The position numbers and the translations under genes were made by a program. Below, piece by piece: positions 7,207-15,225 of a stretch of DNA of 38,335 bases. How positions within the stretch are numbered: position 1 is the first letter of the stretch; each line of letters opens with the position of its first letter. The stretch spans positions 1 through 38,335 of IMG/VR virus record IMGVR_UViG_3300009154_000121; one strand, written 5' to 3'. The stretch comes from a virus. Below the pieces are notes generated by a model. The model ran no database searches. It had not been told where the DNA came from and saw nothing but the letters and a program-made list of their open reading frames with translations.

Positions 7207-7317
7207 ATGCCGAGTTCCATCTCAGAGCCGTCTATGGCTGAGTTTAAATACGGGGCTTTACATCATCAGGATGTTGGGTTTTTGGTGGGTTTGATTCTAG
7301 GATATCGGCGGGGTTAA
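7207..7317 (+). CDS. Hidden 36-residue protein with hydrophobic C-terminal segment
   Basis: A 36-codon ORF: MPSSISEPSMAEFKYGALHH, then a hydrophobic stretch DVGFLVGLILGYRRG. AAAGGAG at 7195-7201 lies 5 bases before ATG 7207, one of the best ribosome sites in the window, and the stop at 7315-7317 is followed at once by the GTG start of the next gene. The hydrophobic stretch (about residues 23-32) is short for a full membrane span. Function unknown. It would be the first gene of the operon after the terminator. Confidence 0.65.
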   Translation: MPSSISEPSMAEFKYGALHHQDVGFLVGLILGYRRG

Positions 7318-7638
7318 GTGAAAACAAGAGATATTAAAAACCTATTAAATCAAGCCATAAGTAGCGCAGCAGCCGACCTTAATACATCTTGGTCAGAGAC
7401 TGCAGCCGACCATGGATGGGATGCTAAATCCGCCAGTTCAGTTTCTGTAAAGGCTGACAATAACGGTTTAGATTTTGATTACAGCCCTGATGTGGCTCAA
7501 AAAATATTTGATAATGAGTACGGGTATAAAAACTCTAGCCCCAAACCTGCTATGCGTACGTTAGCGGCTAATAGCACGGACAGAATAGACAGCGCAATAT
7601 ATGAAGTTGTTTCTAAATGCCTTGAGGAATTTATATGA
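7318..7638 (+). CDS. Probable head-tail joining or tail-completion protein (HK97 gp10-like?)
   Basis: A 106-residue protein starting at GTG 7318, directly after the previous stop. The middle reads FDYSPDVAQKIFDNEYGYKN then PKPAMRTL, and it ends with a long helix (STDRIDSAIYEVVSKCLEEF). An 'E-x-G ... P-x-P-x-x-R' motif between beta strands and a C-terminal helix is the plan of HK97 gp10-type tail-completion proteins. The gene sits upstream of a tail-terminator candidate and the sheath, where such proteins are usual. Similarity is weak by eye. It overlaps the next gene as ATGA. Confidence 0.5.
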   Translation: MKTRDIKNLLNQAISSAAADLNTSWSETAADHGWDAKSASSVSVKADNNGLDFDYSPDVAQKIFDNEYGYKNSSPKPAMRTLAANSTDRIDSAIYEVVSKCLEEFI

Positions 7639-8261
7639 CATTCCTACTCTCTGAAGACGCAGCCCTTAAAACCTACCTTTCAGGTATTACAGTAGCAGAT
7701 GAGAAGTCTGCTAGCCGTCCTGTCAAAGTGTGGTTTGGTTACCCTGACGTTGAAATTCGTGCCCAAGACTTTCCTTTTATTACTATTGACCTTTTGAATA
7801 TTCGTCAAGCACTGTACCGACAAACATCGGGAGAATTGTACGACGGAAATTATATGGGAACCAAGGCAATTCAAACAGGAAAGTGGTACAATTATGAGGT
7901 GCCAGTAGCGTACGACTTGGTCTACCAGATTACGTCATACTCTAGGCACCCCCGCCATGACAGGGCAATACTTTATCAGTTACATGAAAAGTTTCCTGGA
8001 AGACGCGGACATCTTCCCGTAAACGATGACCTAGGAACTTCCACGGGTTATCGTCATATGTTCCTAGAGAGCATGACAAAAAATGATAGGGCAGAGGGTG
8101 AGCACGGAAACAAGCGCATCTTACGCAATATCTTTACCGTAAGTGTAGCAAGTGAGTTAACTCCGTCAATCGCTAGCGATTTGATTCCTGAAGTTATCTC
8201 AGTTGTTATTAATAAAGCCCCCCTATCTGTGTCATTTCCAAGTGACAAGACTGCTGTATAA
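7635..8261 (+). CDS. Probable tail terminator or neck protein
   Basis: A 208-residue protein upstream of the sheath. It shows PVKVWFGYPDVEIRAQDFPF then ITIDLLNI near the N-terminus, and EVPVAYDLVYQITSYSRHPR with a following long helix (DRAILYQLHEKF). The alternating beta-alpha pattern 'Y-x-L-x-Y-Q-I-x-x-x-S' followed by 'D-R-x-L-x-x-x-L' is typical of tail terminator proteins that cap the tube and contact the neck. The GAGGA at 7624-7628 precedes ATG 7635, which overlaps the previous stop. The assignment rests on pattern and on gene order (neck, terminator, sheath, tube). Confidence 0.55.
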   Translation: MTFLLSEDAALKTYLSGITVADEKSASRPVKVWFGYPDVEIRAQDFPFITIDLLNIRQALYRQTSGELYDGNYMGTKAIQTGKWYNYEVPVAYDLVYQITSYSRHPRHDRAILYQLHEKFPGRRGHLPVNDDLGTSTGYRHMFLESMTKNDRAEGEHGNKRILRNIFTVSVASELTPSIASDLIPEVISVVINKAPLSVSFPSDKTAV

Positions 8262-8280
8262 ACCCTATTAAGGAGAAATA

Positions 8281-10827
8281 ATGGCTACATTCAACAAGCC
8301 AGGCGTGTACATTCAAGAAGTGTTATCGCCAAATTTGCCAGTAACTAACATTAATGGCGCATCTGTAGGTGCCTTTATTGGTATTGCAGACCGTGGACCT
8401 ACTGCCGTAGTAAGCGGAAACGTAGTAGGCGTGCCTACACTTGTCTCAAGTTGGGACGAGTTTGTTAACACCTTTAGTTTTGGTGCCGTGGCGAATGCGT
8501 TCTCCCCAGATATCTTTGGCGCTAACCCTAACCCTAACTTCTTAGGAACAGCCACTAGCGACCTAAAGAACGCCGTGTACACATTCTTTGCTAATGGTGG
8601 TGCTAATGCCTACATTGGTCGTAAGGTAAATGCTGGCGCTTCCAAAGCTAGTGTTACTGTTGCTGACAACCAAGGAGTAACTACAATTCCTCTTGGCTCT
8701 AGTCCAGAAGTTACTACTACAACTACACTGGTTTCAGCAAGCGGTGCTACCACGGTTCTAGTAGCAACAACTACAGGTATTGTTGCGGGACAACCTGTTA
8801 CGGGAACTGGTATTAACCCAATTGCTACTGTTAGCTCTATTACGTCTACTGCACTCACTGCTATTGCAACTAACAGTGCCGCTTCTGCCTCTGCGACGCT
8901 TACAATTGCCACAGCAACTGCGGCAGTTGGTCAGATGGTTACTGGTACAACCAGCATTACTGTGGGGACTTACATTACGGCAATTGGTACAGGTAACGTT
9001 ACCCTGTCAGCTACTACAGCATCTCCAATTACTAACCAACCTATTGTGTTTACAACTAATACATTGTCGCTATCTGCGTCTAATACCGCCCCTGTTACTC
9101 TTGGCTCTACTTTAGGTTTTGATAACTCTACGCTTTCTTTTAGCGTGGCTACAAATCAAATTAGTATTACTGGAACAACGTTTAGTAGCACTTTACTAAA
9201 TAACGTAGTTTCATTTTCTGGGGTTAACACAACAGACGCTACAACAAATACCGTGCTTTCTTCGGCTAACAGTTATATTGTTACCAGTGTTTTTGGTGGG
9301 GGTGTAGGAATAACTCTTGCTTACTCTGGCAGCACAGCAGGCACTCCAGTAACTCAAACCAGTGGTACTGTCACTATTACAGGAACGCCTTCTGCTAGCA
9401 CATCAGCCGCTCTAGTCATTTCGGCTAACAGCCACGGTGCTTGGGGTAACAATATCTGGGTAGGTATTACCCCTAACCAGACCCCTAACTACTTTGACCT
9501 AACGGTGTACTACGGTACGGATGCAACGATTACTGCCTCTACTGCCACATCATCTAGCCTGTCTTCAAGTAACATTGTGGAAATTATTCCTCAGTTAAGC
9601 CTTAATCCATCGGATGCACGTTTTGTAACTAATGTGGTTAACTCTAACTGGATTACGGTTAGCCTTAACGCTGGAACCGCAAGTAACCCTGCTACTCGTG
9701 TACCAGCATTTACATCTACTTGGCAGACAGCAAGTGCTAACGTTGCTGCTGGCACTAATGGAACTTTTAAGTGGTCATCTAATGGAGTTGTTACAGGAAC
9801 TACTGCAGTACGCCTTGGCGGCTATGGAGTTACGCTTACGTATACCGCTTCAAACACATCAGCTGCGGCTATTGCTACATCTAGTGCTGGTACCATATTT
9901 AGTACTACAACATCATTTGTTGCACGTACAGTAGGTGTTGCTGGAACTAGTGCTACGGGTGACCCAACCATTGCACTACAGCAGTTTGATGCGGTAGAAA
10001 ATCAGCTAATCCTCAATTACCCTAACGCTTTTGACTCTACTACTATCACTAAGATTACAGATTATGCGGCTAGTCGTGGGGATTCGTTTGCGGTAATTGA
10101 CCCAGGAACTGTGTACACTACCCCAACCGCATTGACAACGGCGTTAGATGGGTTGACTATTGCAAATCAAAATTACGGTGCAGTTTACTTCCCGAACTTA
10201 ACAATTGCAGACCCAGCGTCAACCGTGGTAGGAAAGACTATTAACGTGGCTCCTGGAGGTTCCGTAGTAGCAGAATATTCTGCTACAGATACATCTGTTG
10301 GAGCATTTAAATCTCCAGCGGGTATTACCAATAATATTGGTGGAGCCGTTCCTGTAACAACTTTGTTATCAAATGATTTTGATATAATAAGTTCCGCACT
10401 CAAGAATGTAAATATTATTAGAACCGTCCCTGGCTACGGAACCTGCATTATGGGAGCCCGTACAATTGGAAGCGCATACTCGGATAAGTATATCTCGGTT
10501 CGTCGTACACTTAACTACCTTGAGTACAACTTAAAAAACAATACCCAGTTTGCAGTGTTTGAGCCTAACGACGCAAATCTATGGAGCGACGTAGCGGCAG
10601 TAGCCAGCGGTATTTTGAATGACTACTGGTCAAAGGGCGGTCTTGCAGGAGCAACGGCTGACCAAGCGTTTTATGTTAAGTGCGATAGCACTATTAACAC
10701 GCCAACAACCATTGGGGCGGGTGAACTTCATCTTGAAGTTGGCGTAGCCCTACAGCGTCCAGCAGAATTTGTGGTTATTAAAATTGGTCAAATCAACGGC
10801 GGAACCACGGTAACCACTACTCTTTAA
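8281..10827 (+). CDS. Tail sheath protein with a large inserted beta-domain region
   Basis: The 848-residue contractile sheath subunit. The N-terminus FNKPGVYIQEV and ASVGAFIGIADRGP (residues 4-40), FANGGANAYIGR (103-114), SHGAWGNNIWVGI (384-396) and the C-terminal block (ISVRRTLNYLEYNLKN, NLWSDVAAVASGIL, AGELHLEVGVALQRPAEFVV) are classic sheath features. The C-terminal block forms the interlocking handshake between subunits. Residues about 145-377 are a Thr/Ser/Ala-rich beta region with several Ig-like units such as TTVLVATTTGIVAGQPVTGT. This makes the protein much longer than simple sheaths of about 400-500 residues; the insert probably decorates the outside of the sheath. AAGGAG at 8270-8275 lies 5 bases before ATG. 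Confidence 0.95.
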   Translation: MATFNKPGVYIQEVLSPNLPVTNINGASVGAFIGIADRGPTAVVSGNVVGVPTLVSSWDEFVNTFSFGAVANAFSPDIFGANPNPNFLGTATSDLKNAVYTFFANGGANAYIGRKVNAGASKASVTVADNQGVTTIPLGSSPEVTTTTTLVSASGATTVLVATTTGIVAGQPVTGTGINPIATVSSITSTALTAIATNSAASASATLTIATATAAVGQMVTGTTSITVGTYITAIGTGNVTLSATTASPITNQPIVFTTNTLSLSASNTAPVTLGSTLGFDNSTLSFSVATNQISITGTTFSSTLLNNVVSFSGVNTTDATTNTVLSSANSYIVTSVFGGGVGITLAYSGSTAGTPVTQTSGTVTITGTPSASTSAALVISANSHGAWGNNIWVGITPNQTPNYFDLTVYYGTDATITASTATSSSLSSSNIVEIIPQLSLNPSDARFVTNVVNSNWITVSLNAGTASNPATRVPAFTSTWQTASANVAAGTNGTFKWSSNGVVTGTTAVRLGGYGVTLTYTASNTSAAAIATSSAGTIFSTTTSFVARTVGVAGTSATGDPTIALQQFDAVENQLILNYPNAFDSTTITKITDYAASRGDSFAVIDPGTVYTTPTALTTALDGLTIANQNYGAVYFPNLTIADPASTVVGKTINVAPGGSVVAEYSATDTSVGAFKSPAGITNNIGGAVPVTTLLSNDFDIISSALKNVNIIRTVPGYGTCIMGARTIGSAYSDKYISVRRTLNYLEYNLKNNTQFAVFEPNDANLWSDVAAVASGILNDYWSKGGLAGATADQAFYVKCDSTINTPTTIGAGELHLEVGVALQRPAEFVVIKIGQINGGTTVTTTL
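8713..9411 (+). other. Inserted multi-domain beta-sandwich region in the sheath
   Basis: Codes for about residues 145-377 of the sheath. It starts after SSPEVTTTTT and ends before ALVISANSHGAWGN, where canonical sheath sequence resumes. At least two units show the 'V-x-G-Q-x-V-T-G-T' plus 'I-x-A-I-G-T-G-N-V-T-L' pattern. The composition is nearly free of charged residues, unlike the sheath core. Boundaries are by eye. Confidence 0.6.
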
Positions 10828-10840
10828 GGAGATATAGGAA

Positions 10841-11464
10841 ATGTCAGAAACAAAAAAGAATATTAATTCAATTGATACTAGAGGTACAATTGAAACAGAC
10901 CCATTACGTAACTTTAGGTTCCGTGCAAAGTTTACTCCAGTAGGTGCTAACGGAGTATTTAATAAAGCAATTACTAGTTTTAGTGGCGGGTTTTCAGGCA
11001 TCACTGGTTTACAGATAACTACCGAACCTCTTGCCTATCGTGAGGGCGGCTACAATACCACTGCCCATCAGATTCCAGGTCAGACTAGGTTTGAAAATAT
11101 TACGTTTACTCGTGGAGCGTTATTTGGAAACGATAGTGCACTTACTTGGATGCGAGGATTATTTGCAGTTACGTCTGGAGAAGGTTTACAGGTATCTGAT
11201 TCGGGTAAGTCGTCTTTCCGTTGCAATGTTACCATTGAACTTATGGACCATCCTCAAGCCAACACTGTGAACAATAAACCTCGTATGGGATTTTATATTC
11301 ATAACGCATGGATTACAAGCCTAAGGTACCAAGACTTGGACGCAGGTAGCCAAGGCGGAATTATGTACGAATCAATGACCCTTGTGCATGAAGGTCTATC
11401 AGTAGCGTTCCTTGATTACGACGGCTCAGTACATAGCGGTTCGGTAAAGCCAAAAGGATTCTAA
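10841..11464 (+). CDS. Tail tube protein (T4 gp19-like family)
   Basis: A 207-residue protein. DPLRNFRFRAKFTP (about residues 21-34), SGGFSGITGLQITTEPLAYR (48-67), EGGYNTTAHQIPGQTRFENI (68-87) and TFTRGALFGN form the hallmark of the contractile-tail tube family. Its beta-barrels stack in hexameric rings inside the sheath and carry DNA on injection. It directly follows the sheath gene, the usual order, with AAGGAG at 10826-10831. The roughly 20-residue N-terminal extension before DPLRNF is not part of the core domain. Confidence 0.9.
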   Translation: MSETKKNINSIDTRGTIETDPLRNFRFRAKFTPVGANGVFNKAITSFSGGFSGITGLQITTEPLAYREGGYNTTAHQIPGQTRFENITFTRGALFGNDSALTWMRGLFAVTSGEGLQVSDSGKSSFRCNVTIELMDHPQANTVNNKPRMGFYIHNAWITSLRYQDLDAGSQGGIMYESMTLVHEGLSVAFLDYDGSVHSGSVKPKGF

Positions 11465-11495
11465 GGTATAATTAACTGGACAATAAGGAATTAAA

Positions 11496-12293
11496 ATGAC
11501 TGAACTAATAAACGACCCACAAGAAATCAACAAACTTGCAGAAGCATTTCAGACGGTATCTCAAGATGTTAACGTAACTACGGAACCGCCAGCAAATAAC
11601 ATAGTTAACTTGCCAGGCGGGTACATCTTTAAAGATGGTTCTGTAGGAACTACCGCTGAAGTACGAGAACTAAACGGGTTTGACGAAGAAGCCCTCGCTA
11701 AAGCAAATTCTATAAACAGTGCGTTAAAAATTATTTTTGAACGCGGACTAGTGTCAGTAGCCGACGAGACCTTATCTAAATCAGATTTGGACTCTATGCT
11801 AATGGGTGACCGAGATGCTATCCTTTTAGCAATTCGTAGTATTACATTCGGACAGTTTGTAGATGTAGACGTTGTGTGTAACTCCTGTAACACAAGCCAA
11901 AGTTTAGAAATTGATTTAACAAATGATATTCCAGTTAAAACATTGGACGACAGAGTTAATGACAGGCTAATTACAGTTGAACTAAAGTCTGGTGTAGCAG
12001 AAGTTGTTTTACCTAACCTTATTACTAACAAACGGCTAATGGACATTCCTAATGCTACTTACGCAGAGACGTTAACCGAAATACTTGCGGGTTGCCTTGT
12101 CTCAGTAAATAACTCACATTCCTTGGGTAAGATTACGGCTCAACAACTTGGGTTATCAGACAGAGAAGCAATTGCAAGTGCACTATACGATGGTGCACCA
12201 GGTCCACGCCTTGCGGAGGTGAGCAAGGCTTGTGAGGCATGCGATAACAATATCAAGATATCGCTAGGTCTCGCCAGCTTGTTTCGCCTATGA
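11496..12293 (+). CDS. PF12322/T4 gp26-like protein, probable tail assembly chaperone
   Basis: A 265-residue protein between tube and tape measure, the standard place of tail assembly chaperones. GDRDAILLAIRSITFGQFVD (104-123) followed by VCNSCNTSQSLEIDL matches the 'G-D-R-x-x-x-L-x-x-I-R-x-x-x-x-G ... C-x-x-C' core of T4-type baseplate hub assembly proteins. A second CxxC (CEAC, 246-249) near the C-terminus could complete a zinc site with C128/C131. The gene ends in tandem in-frame stops (TGATGA), and a +1 frame is open across its end, which suggests a programmed frameshift into the next small ORF. AAGGA lies upstream of ATG 11496. Confidence 0.75.
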   Translation: MTELINDPQEINKLAEAFQTVSQDVNVTTEPPANNIVNLPGGYIFKDGSVGTTAEVRELNGFDEEALAKANSINSALKIIFERGLVSVADETLSKSDLDSMLMGDRDAILLAIRSITFGQFVDVDVVCNSCNTSQSLEIDLTNDIPVKTLDDRVNDRLITVELKSGVAEVVLPNLITNKRLMDIPNATYAETLTEILAGCLVSVNNSHSLGKITAQQLGLSDREAIASALYDGAPGPRLAEVSKACEACDNNIKISLGLASLFRL

Positions 12294-12438
12294 TGACGAC
12301 GACTACATAAGGTTGATGGATAGTTACGAAGTACTCACCAGAATGTTTCCTGGTTGGACTTTAAAAGATATAAAGGGGCTTTCTTGTAGAGAAAGAAACA
12401 ATTGGATGATTAGGTCAACTAGATTTTTTAAGGAGTAG
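12268..12438 (+). CDS. Frameshift extension of the tail assembly chaperone (or separate small ORF)
   Basis: The +1 frame relative to the previous gene is open from 12268 to a TAG at 12436-12438. Past the shift region it reads YDDDDYIRLMDSYEVLTRMF, then PGWTLKDIKGLS and RERNNWMIRSTRFFKE. The acidic linker plus an aromatic-rich short helical unit, set just before the tape measure, is what the second product of chaperone frameshifts looks like. Independent starts are poor: ATG 12316 has only AAGG 3 bases upstream. A fused product after a shift at UUU-C would be about 313 residues. Started at ATG 12316, it would be 40 residues. Confidence 0.6.
   Translation, partial: VSPACFAYDDDDYIRLMDSYEVLTRMFPGWTLKDIKGLSCRERNNWMIRSTRFFKE
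12282..12294 (+). promoter_or_regulatory. Candidate +1 programmed frameshift site
   Basis: The zero frame reads TTG TTT CGC CTA TGA TGA. At TTT-C (12282-12285) the Phe tRNA can slip from UUU to the better-paired UUC, entering the frame GCC TAT GAT. At CTA-TGA (12288-12293) a slow stop codon could favour a +1 slip as in prfB. Both sites lie within the 26-base overlap (12268-12293) of the two open frames. No strong downstream pseudoknot was identified by eye. Confidence 0.4.
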
Positions 12439-12440
12439 GC

Positions 12441-14033
12441 ATGGGAATGTTGAATGACAGTTTGTCTAAAATGGGTGACTTAATTGACTCGTTGACAGTT
12501 AAGATGGACAAACTTGGCGATGCAGCAAGCAACATGTCTACTAAAGTTACGGGCTCAAACTATTCGCAACAAGTAAATGCTGGGGCTCCTGGAGCGCCCA
12601 GTCAATCGGGTTTTGGAGTAGGTCCAAGAACAGGCGCTGTTGCTAATTATGCTGCAAGTTCCGCTAAGTCCGCATTTAGCGGCGGTGGTGGAGAAGGCAT
12701 GCTAAGTATCTTAAAAAGTCTAGGGACTGGAATTCAAGACACTGTAGCGTTATTACCCACCACTCAAGAAACTGTTAATGCGTCTGCGGTTGCTGAACGT
12801 ATGCGGTTTTACTCTAATAATTTAGGTGTAGTAAACGATAAAAACCCTTTGTCTAATAAAAATACTGGGCGAGGTTTTGGTGGTGCAAACCCCTACCTGC
12901 CATACTACCAATACAGCATTATGAATGAGGCAATGCGTACGGGTACTGCTGTAGGTCCTGATGATGTTCTTCAAGCAATTAACACTGGCGCTACTTCTGG
13001 ATTAACTACAGGTCTAAAAAACTTTAACTCTGGTGCAGGGTTCTCTGGCGTTATGGGTGGCGCAGCCTTAGCGTCTAACTTATCTCCAGGCATTGGGTTG
13101 ACTGGTGGTATGGGCGTAATGGCTAACCTTAACCAGCCTCAAAATGTTAACATGCTTCGTATGCTTGGTGTTCAAGTTCGCGGCAATAACGGTACTACTA
13201 TGAATGACCTGCCTCAAATTATTGAGCAACTCTACACGCTTATTACAAAGAACAATCCTAATCCAACGCCACAAGATATTGCCGTGTCAATGATGCCTGG
13301 AAATGCTTTAGATAGTTTAATTAGACAATACGTTGGCGATGACGAAAACACTCGTCAAACTATTGTTTCTGGTCTTATTCAGAGGGTAAAGTCTAAAGAA
13401 ACCTTACGAACAAGCGGTACAAAAGCAAGGCTAAATGAATTTGGTGGGACTACAACTCCACTAGAGTCTTTATCTATGCGTAACACCGCAGAATTACAAC
13501 TTGTTCAGTCTTACACTGAATCAACCAATAAAGCCATGGTAGGGACAGATAACTTTATTCAAGGTTTGTACAGAATATTAGGTACAGGCGGTTTAAATAG
13601 CGGTCCATTTAGCGACATGATGAAAGGCGCACAAGAAATATCTACGGGGCTAACTACCTTTGGTGGTATTCGCGGTGGTGCTGGCGCGGTAATTTTAAAA
13701 GATTTAGCTGGCGCGGCTGGAAAAGGTCTTCAAGGTATTATAAAAAGCGGTGCTCTTAGCGGGCTTTCACTTGGAAAACTAGCTCTTGGTGGCGCCGCTG
13801 TAGGCGCGTTAGGCGCGGGGACTATGGGTTCTGGGGCACTTGACCAAGTAATGGGTATGAATCAGGCAAACGAAGTAGGGCTACCAAAAGAAATGGAACC
13901 TAACCGAGCGCCAGGCTCAACTCCGTCTACCCTGCCAAAACAATTTAATGGAGACATTACTATCAATATTTCAGTTCCACCAGGCTCAGACCCAACTGCT
14001 TACAAAGCAGCCTTAGTAGATGCGCTTTCATAG
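12441..14033 (+). CDS. Tape measure protein (short)
   Basis: A 530-residue protein with a heptad-like N-terminus (NDSLSKMGDLIDSLTVKMDK). Gly/Ser/Ala/Asn-rich low-complexity stretches follow, then a hydrophobic Gly/Ala/Leu-rich segment near residues 435-465 (LAGAAGKGLQGI to ALGAGTMGSGAL), and a C-terminal beta tail DITINISVPPGSD. It lies between the chaperone and baseplate genes, the invariant place of the tape measure, which sets tail length. At about 1.5 angstrom per residue the length predicts a tail near 80 nm, comparable with T4, whose gp29 is similarly short. AAGGAG at 12430-12435 lies 5 bases before ATG 12441. The assignment is from position and composition. Confidence 0.7.
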   Translation: MGMLNDSLSKMGDLIDSLTVKMDKLGDAASNMSTKVTGSNYSQQVNAGAPGAPSQSGFGVGPRTGAVANYAASSAKSAFSGGGGEGMLSILKSLGTGIQDTVALLPTTQETVNASAVAERMRFYSNNLGVVNDKNPLSNKNTGRGFGGANPYLPYYQYSIMNEAMRTGTAVGPDDVLQAINTGATSGLTTGLKNFNSGAGFSGVMGGAALASNLSPGIGLTGGMGVMANLNQPQNVNMLRMLGVQVRGNNGTTMNDLPQIIEQLYTLITKNNPNPTPQDIAVSMMPGNALDSLIRQYVGDDENTRQTIVSGLIQRVKSKETLRTSGTKARLNEFGGTTTPLESLSMRNTAELQLVQSYTESTNKAMVGTDNFIQGLYRILGTGGLNSGPFSDMMKGAQEISTGLTTFGGIRGGAGAVILKDLAGAAGKGLQGIIKSGALSGLSLGKLALGGAAVGALGAGTMGSGALDQVMGMNQANEVGLPKEMEPNRAPGSTPSTLPKQFNGDITINISVPPGSDPTAYKAALVDALS

Positions 14034-14044
14034 GAGACTTAATA

Positions 14045-14944
14045 ATGACTAGTAAAGTACCAGGCTTATTAAAACAAAGCGTAGGAACTCAGATTTTAAG
14101 ACCAGACGGTGGTTCAGAAGTAACAACTTTTCTATCTCAATACCAATGGAACCTGCCTCCACACGAATGGAGCATGCCTGTTGAACCCTACAACGTTGAC
14201 CCTTTAGTTGTAAACACTGAGAGTTATTTATTAGGTTCATCCCATAAATGGCGTAGAGGTCGCATATATTGGTTGGCTAGAACTGACAACGCATATTTAA
14301 ATAGTGCTCAATATAATAACGGCAGTGATAAAAAAGACCCACGTTATGGATTTCAATTTTTGTGGAATCCTAATAGTATTGATATTAATGTGGCTATGAA
14401 CGCAAGTATTACCCCGTCGTTTGCTGATAAGTTTGTAGATGTTGCTGGCGCATTTCCAAGTGGTGAGTACTTAACGTTTACTCTTACTATTGACAGAACT
14501 AATGACTTTGCCGCTATTAAATCTATTCCTCCACAGGCTCCTTACGCTGCTGGATATGTAAGTACTTACGATAAATTAGCAAATAGATACGCGAGCGGTG
14601 CATTTTATAATGGCGGTAATAGCCACGACAGTGGTTTTGCGAGCACCTTTGTAAAGAAAATAAAAGACCTGCAGACTTTGGGAACCATTGCTGACATTGA
14701 GTATCTGTACAAAGCTATCAATGGTCCAGGCTGGGTAAACCAGGCTACTGGTCGTGAAAGTTCTGACATCGGTTTCTTAAGCCCTACGTTGTTACGGGTA
14801 GACATTGGTCCCCTTAGTTACTTGGGTTATGTAAATACTCTAGGTATTCGTCATGTAAGATTTTCTAAAGGGATGATTCCTATTACCAGTGAAGTTACTA
14901 TTCAATTCAACTTAATGGCTACGGCTGGATTGGCGACAAAGTAA
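14045..14944 (+). CDS. Baseplate tube-adaptor protein, contractile injection system tube-like
   Basis: A 299-residue protein. The segment YGFQFLWNPNSIDINVAM (101-118) recalls the 'F-x-F-N-P-x-x-I' start of the beta-barrel in contractile injection system tube and baseplate inner-tube proteins. A second beta block YLTFTLTIDRTNDF and the C-terminal RHVRFSKGMIPITSEVTIQF complete a barrel. It is followed by a LysM protein and the gpD-like hub, as in many myovirus and CIS clusters, where it joins tube and hub. AGGAG spans the upstream stop. It ends in a TAATG overlap with the LysM gene. The family name is from memory. Confidence 0.65.
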   Translation: MTSKVPGLLKQSVGTQILRPDGGSEVTTFLSQYQWNLPPHEWSMPVEPYNVDPLVVNTESYLLGSSHKWRRGRIYWLARTDNAYLNSAQYNNGSDKKDPRYGFQFLWNPNSIDINVAMNASITPSFADKFVDVAGAFPSGEYLTFTLTIDRTNDFAAIKSIPPQAPYAAGYVSTYDKLANRYASGAFYNGGNSHDSGFASTFVKKIKDLQTLGTIADIEYLYKAINGPGWVNQATGRESSDIGFLSPTLLRVDIGPLSYLGYVNTLGIRHVRFSKGMIPITSEVTIQFNLMATAGLATK

Positions 14945-15225
14945 TGGCTATTACATCAGGCTCTCGCTATGAAGACTCTATAGTAGATTATTTTAGAAAA
15001 GAACCAGGTGGTAAAACTTACCCAATAGTCTTTTATAGTTTTGACGATTTAACTGACATCTCATTCTTTTACCACACTTATAGACGAGAAGAAACTTTGC
15101 ACGAGATATCTCAGCGTTATTTACGTACGCCTTCTTTGTGGTGGGCTATTGCAGAATACAACCCAGAGGTAACTGACTTTTTGCATATTCCTGACGGGAC
15201 GCTGTTAAGGATACCTAATGCTTAA
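14944..15225 (+). CDS. LysM-domain baseplate protein (T4 gp53-like role)
   Basis: A 93-residue protein with a single LysM-type unit at about residues 49-90: EETLHEISQRYLRTPSLWWA, then IAEYNPEV and IPDGTLLRIP. The pattern is 'T-L-x-x-I-x-x-x-Y ... W-W-x-I-A-x-x-N ... I-x-x-G-x-x-L-x-I-P', as in baseplate proteins such as T4 gp53 and XkdP-like proteins. These LysM proteins usually act in baseplate assembly and do not bind the cell wall. It overlaps the next gene by 8 bases. Confidence 0.8.
   Translation: MAITSGSRYEDSIVDYFRKEPGGKTYPIVFYSFDDLTDISFFYHTYRREETLHEISQRYLRTPSLWWAIAEYNPEVTDFLHIPDGTLLRIPNA

Noticed and set aside
8521-8541. Telomere-like CCCTAA repeats
   Set aside because: They simply encode ANPNPNF in the sheath frame and occur only about twice.
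8780-9115. 111-aa Leu-rich frame on the + strand inside the sheath gene
   Set aside because: The Leu/Gln run arises from the shifted reading of Thr/Ala codons in the sheath insert; the sheath frame is certain here.
11467-11472. Perfect TATAAT just before the chaperone gene
   Set aside because: No acceptable -35 lies at 16-19 bases upstream, so it was not called a promoter.
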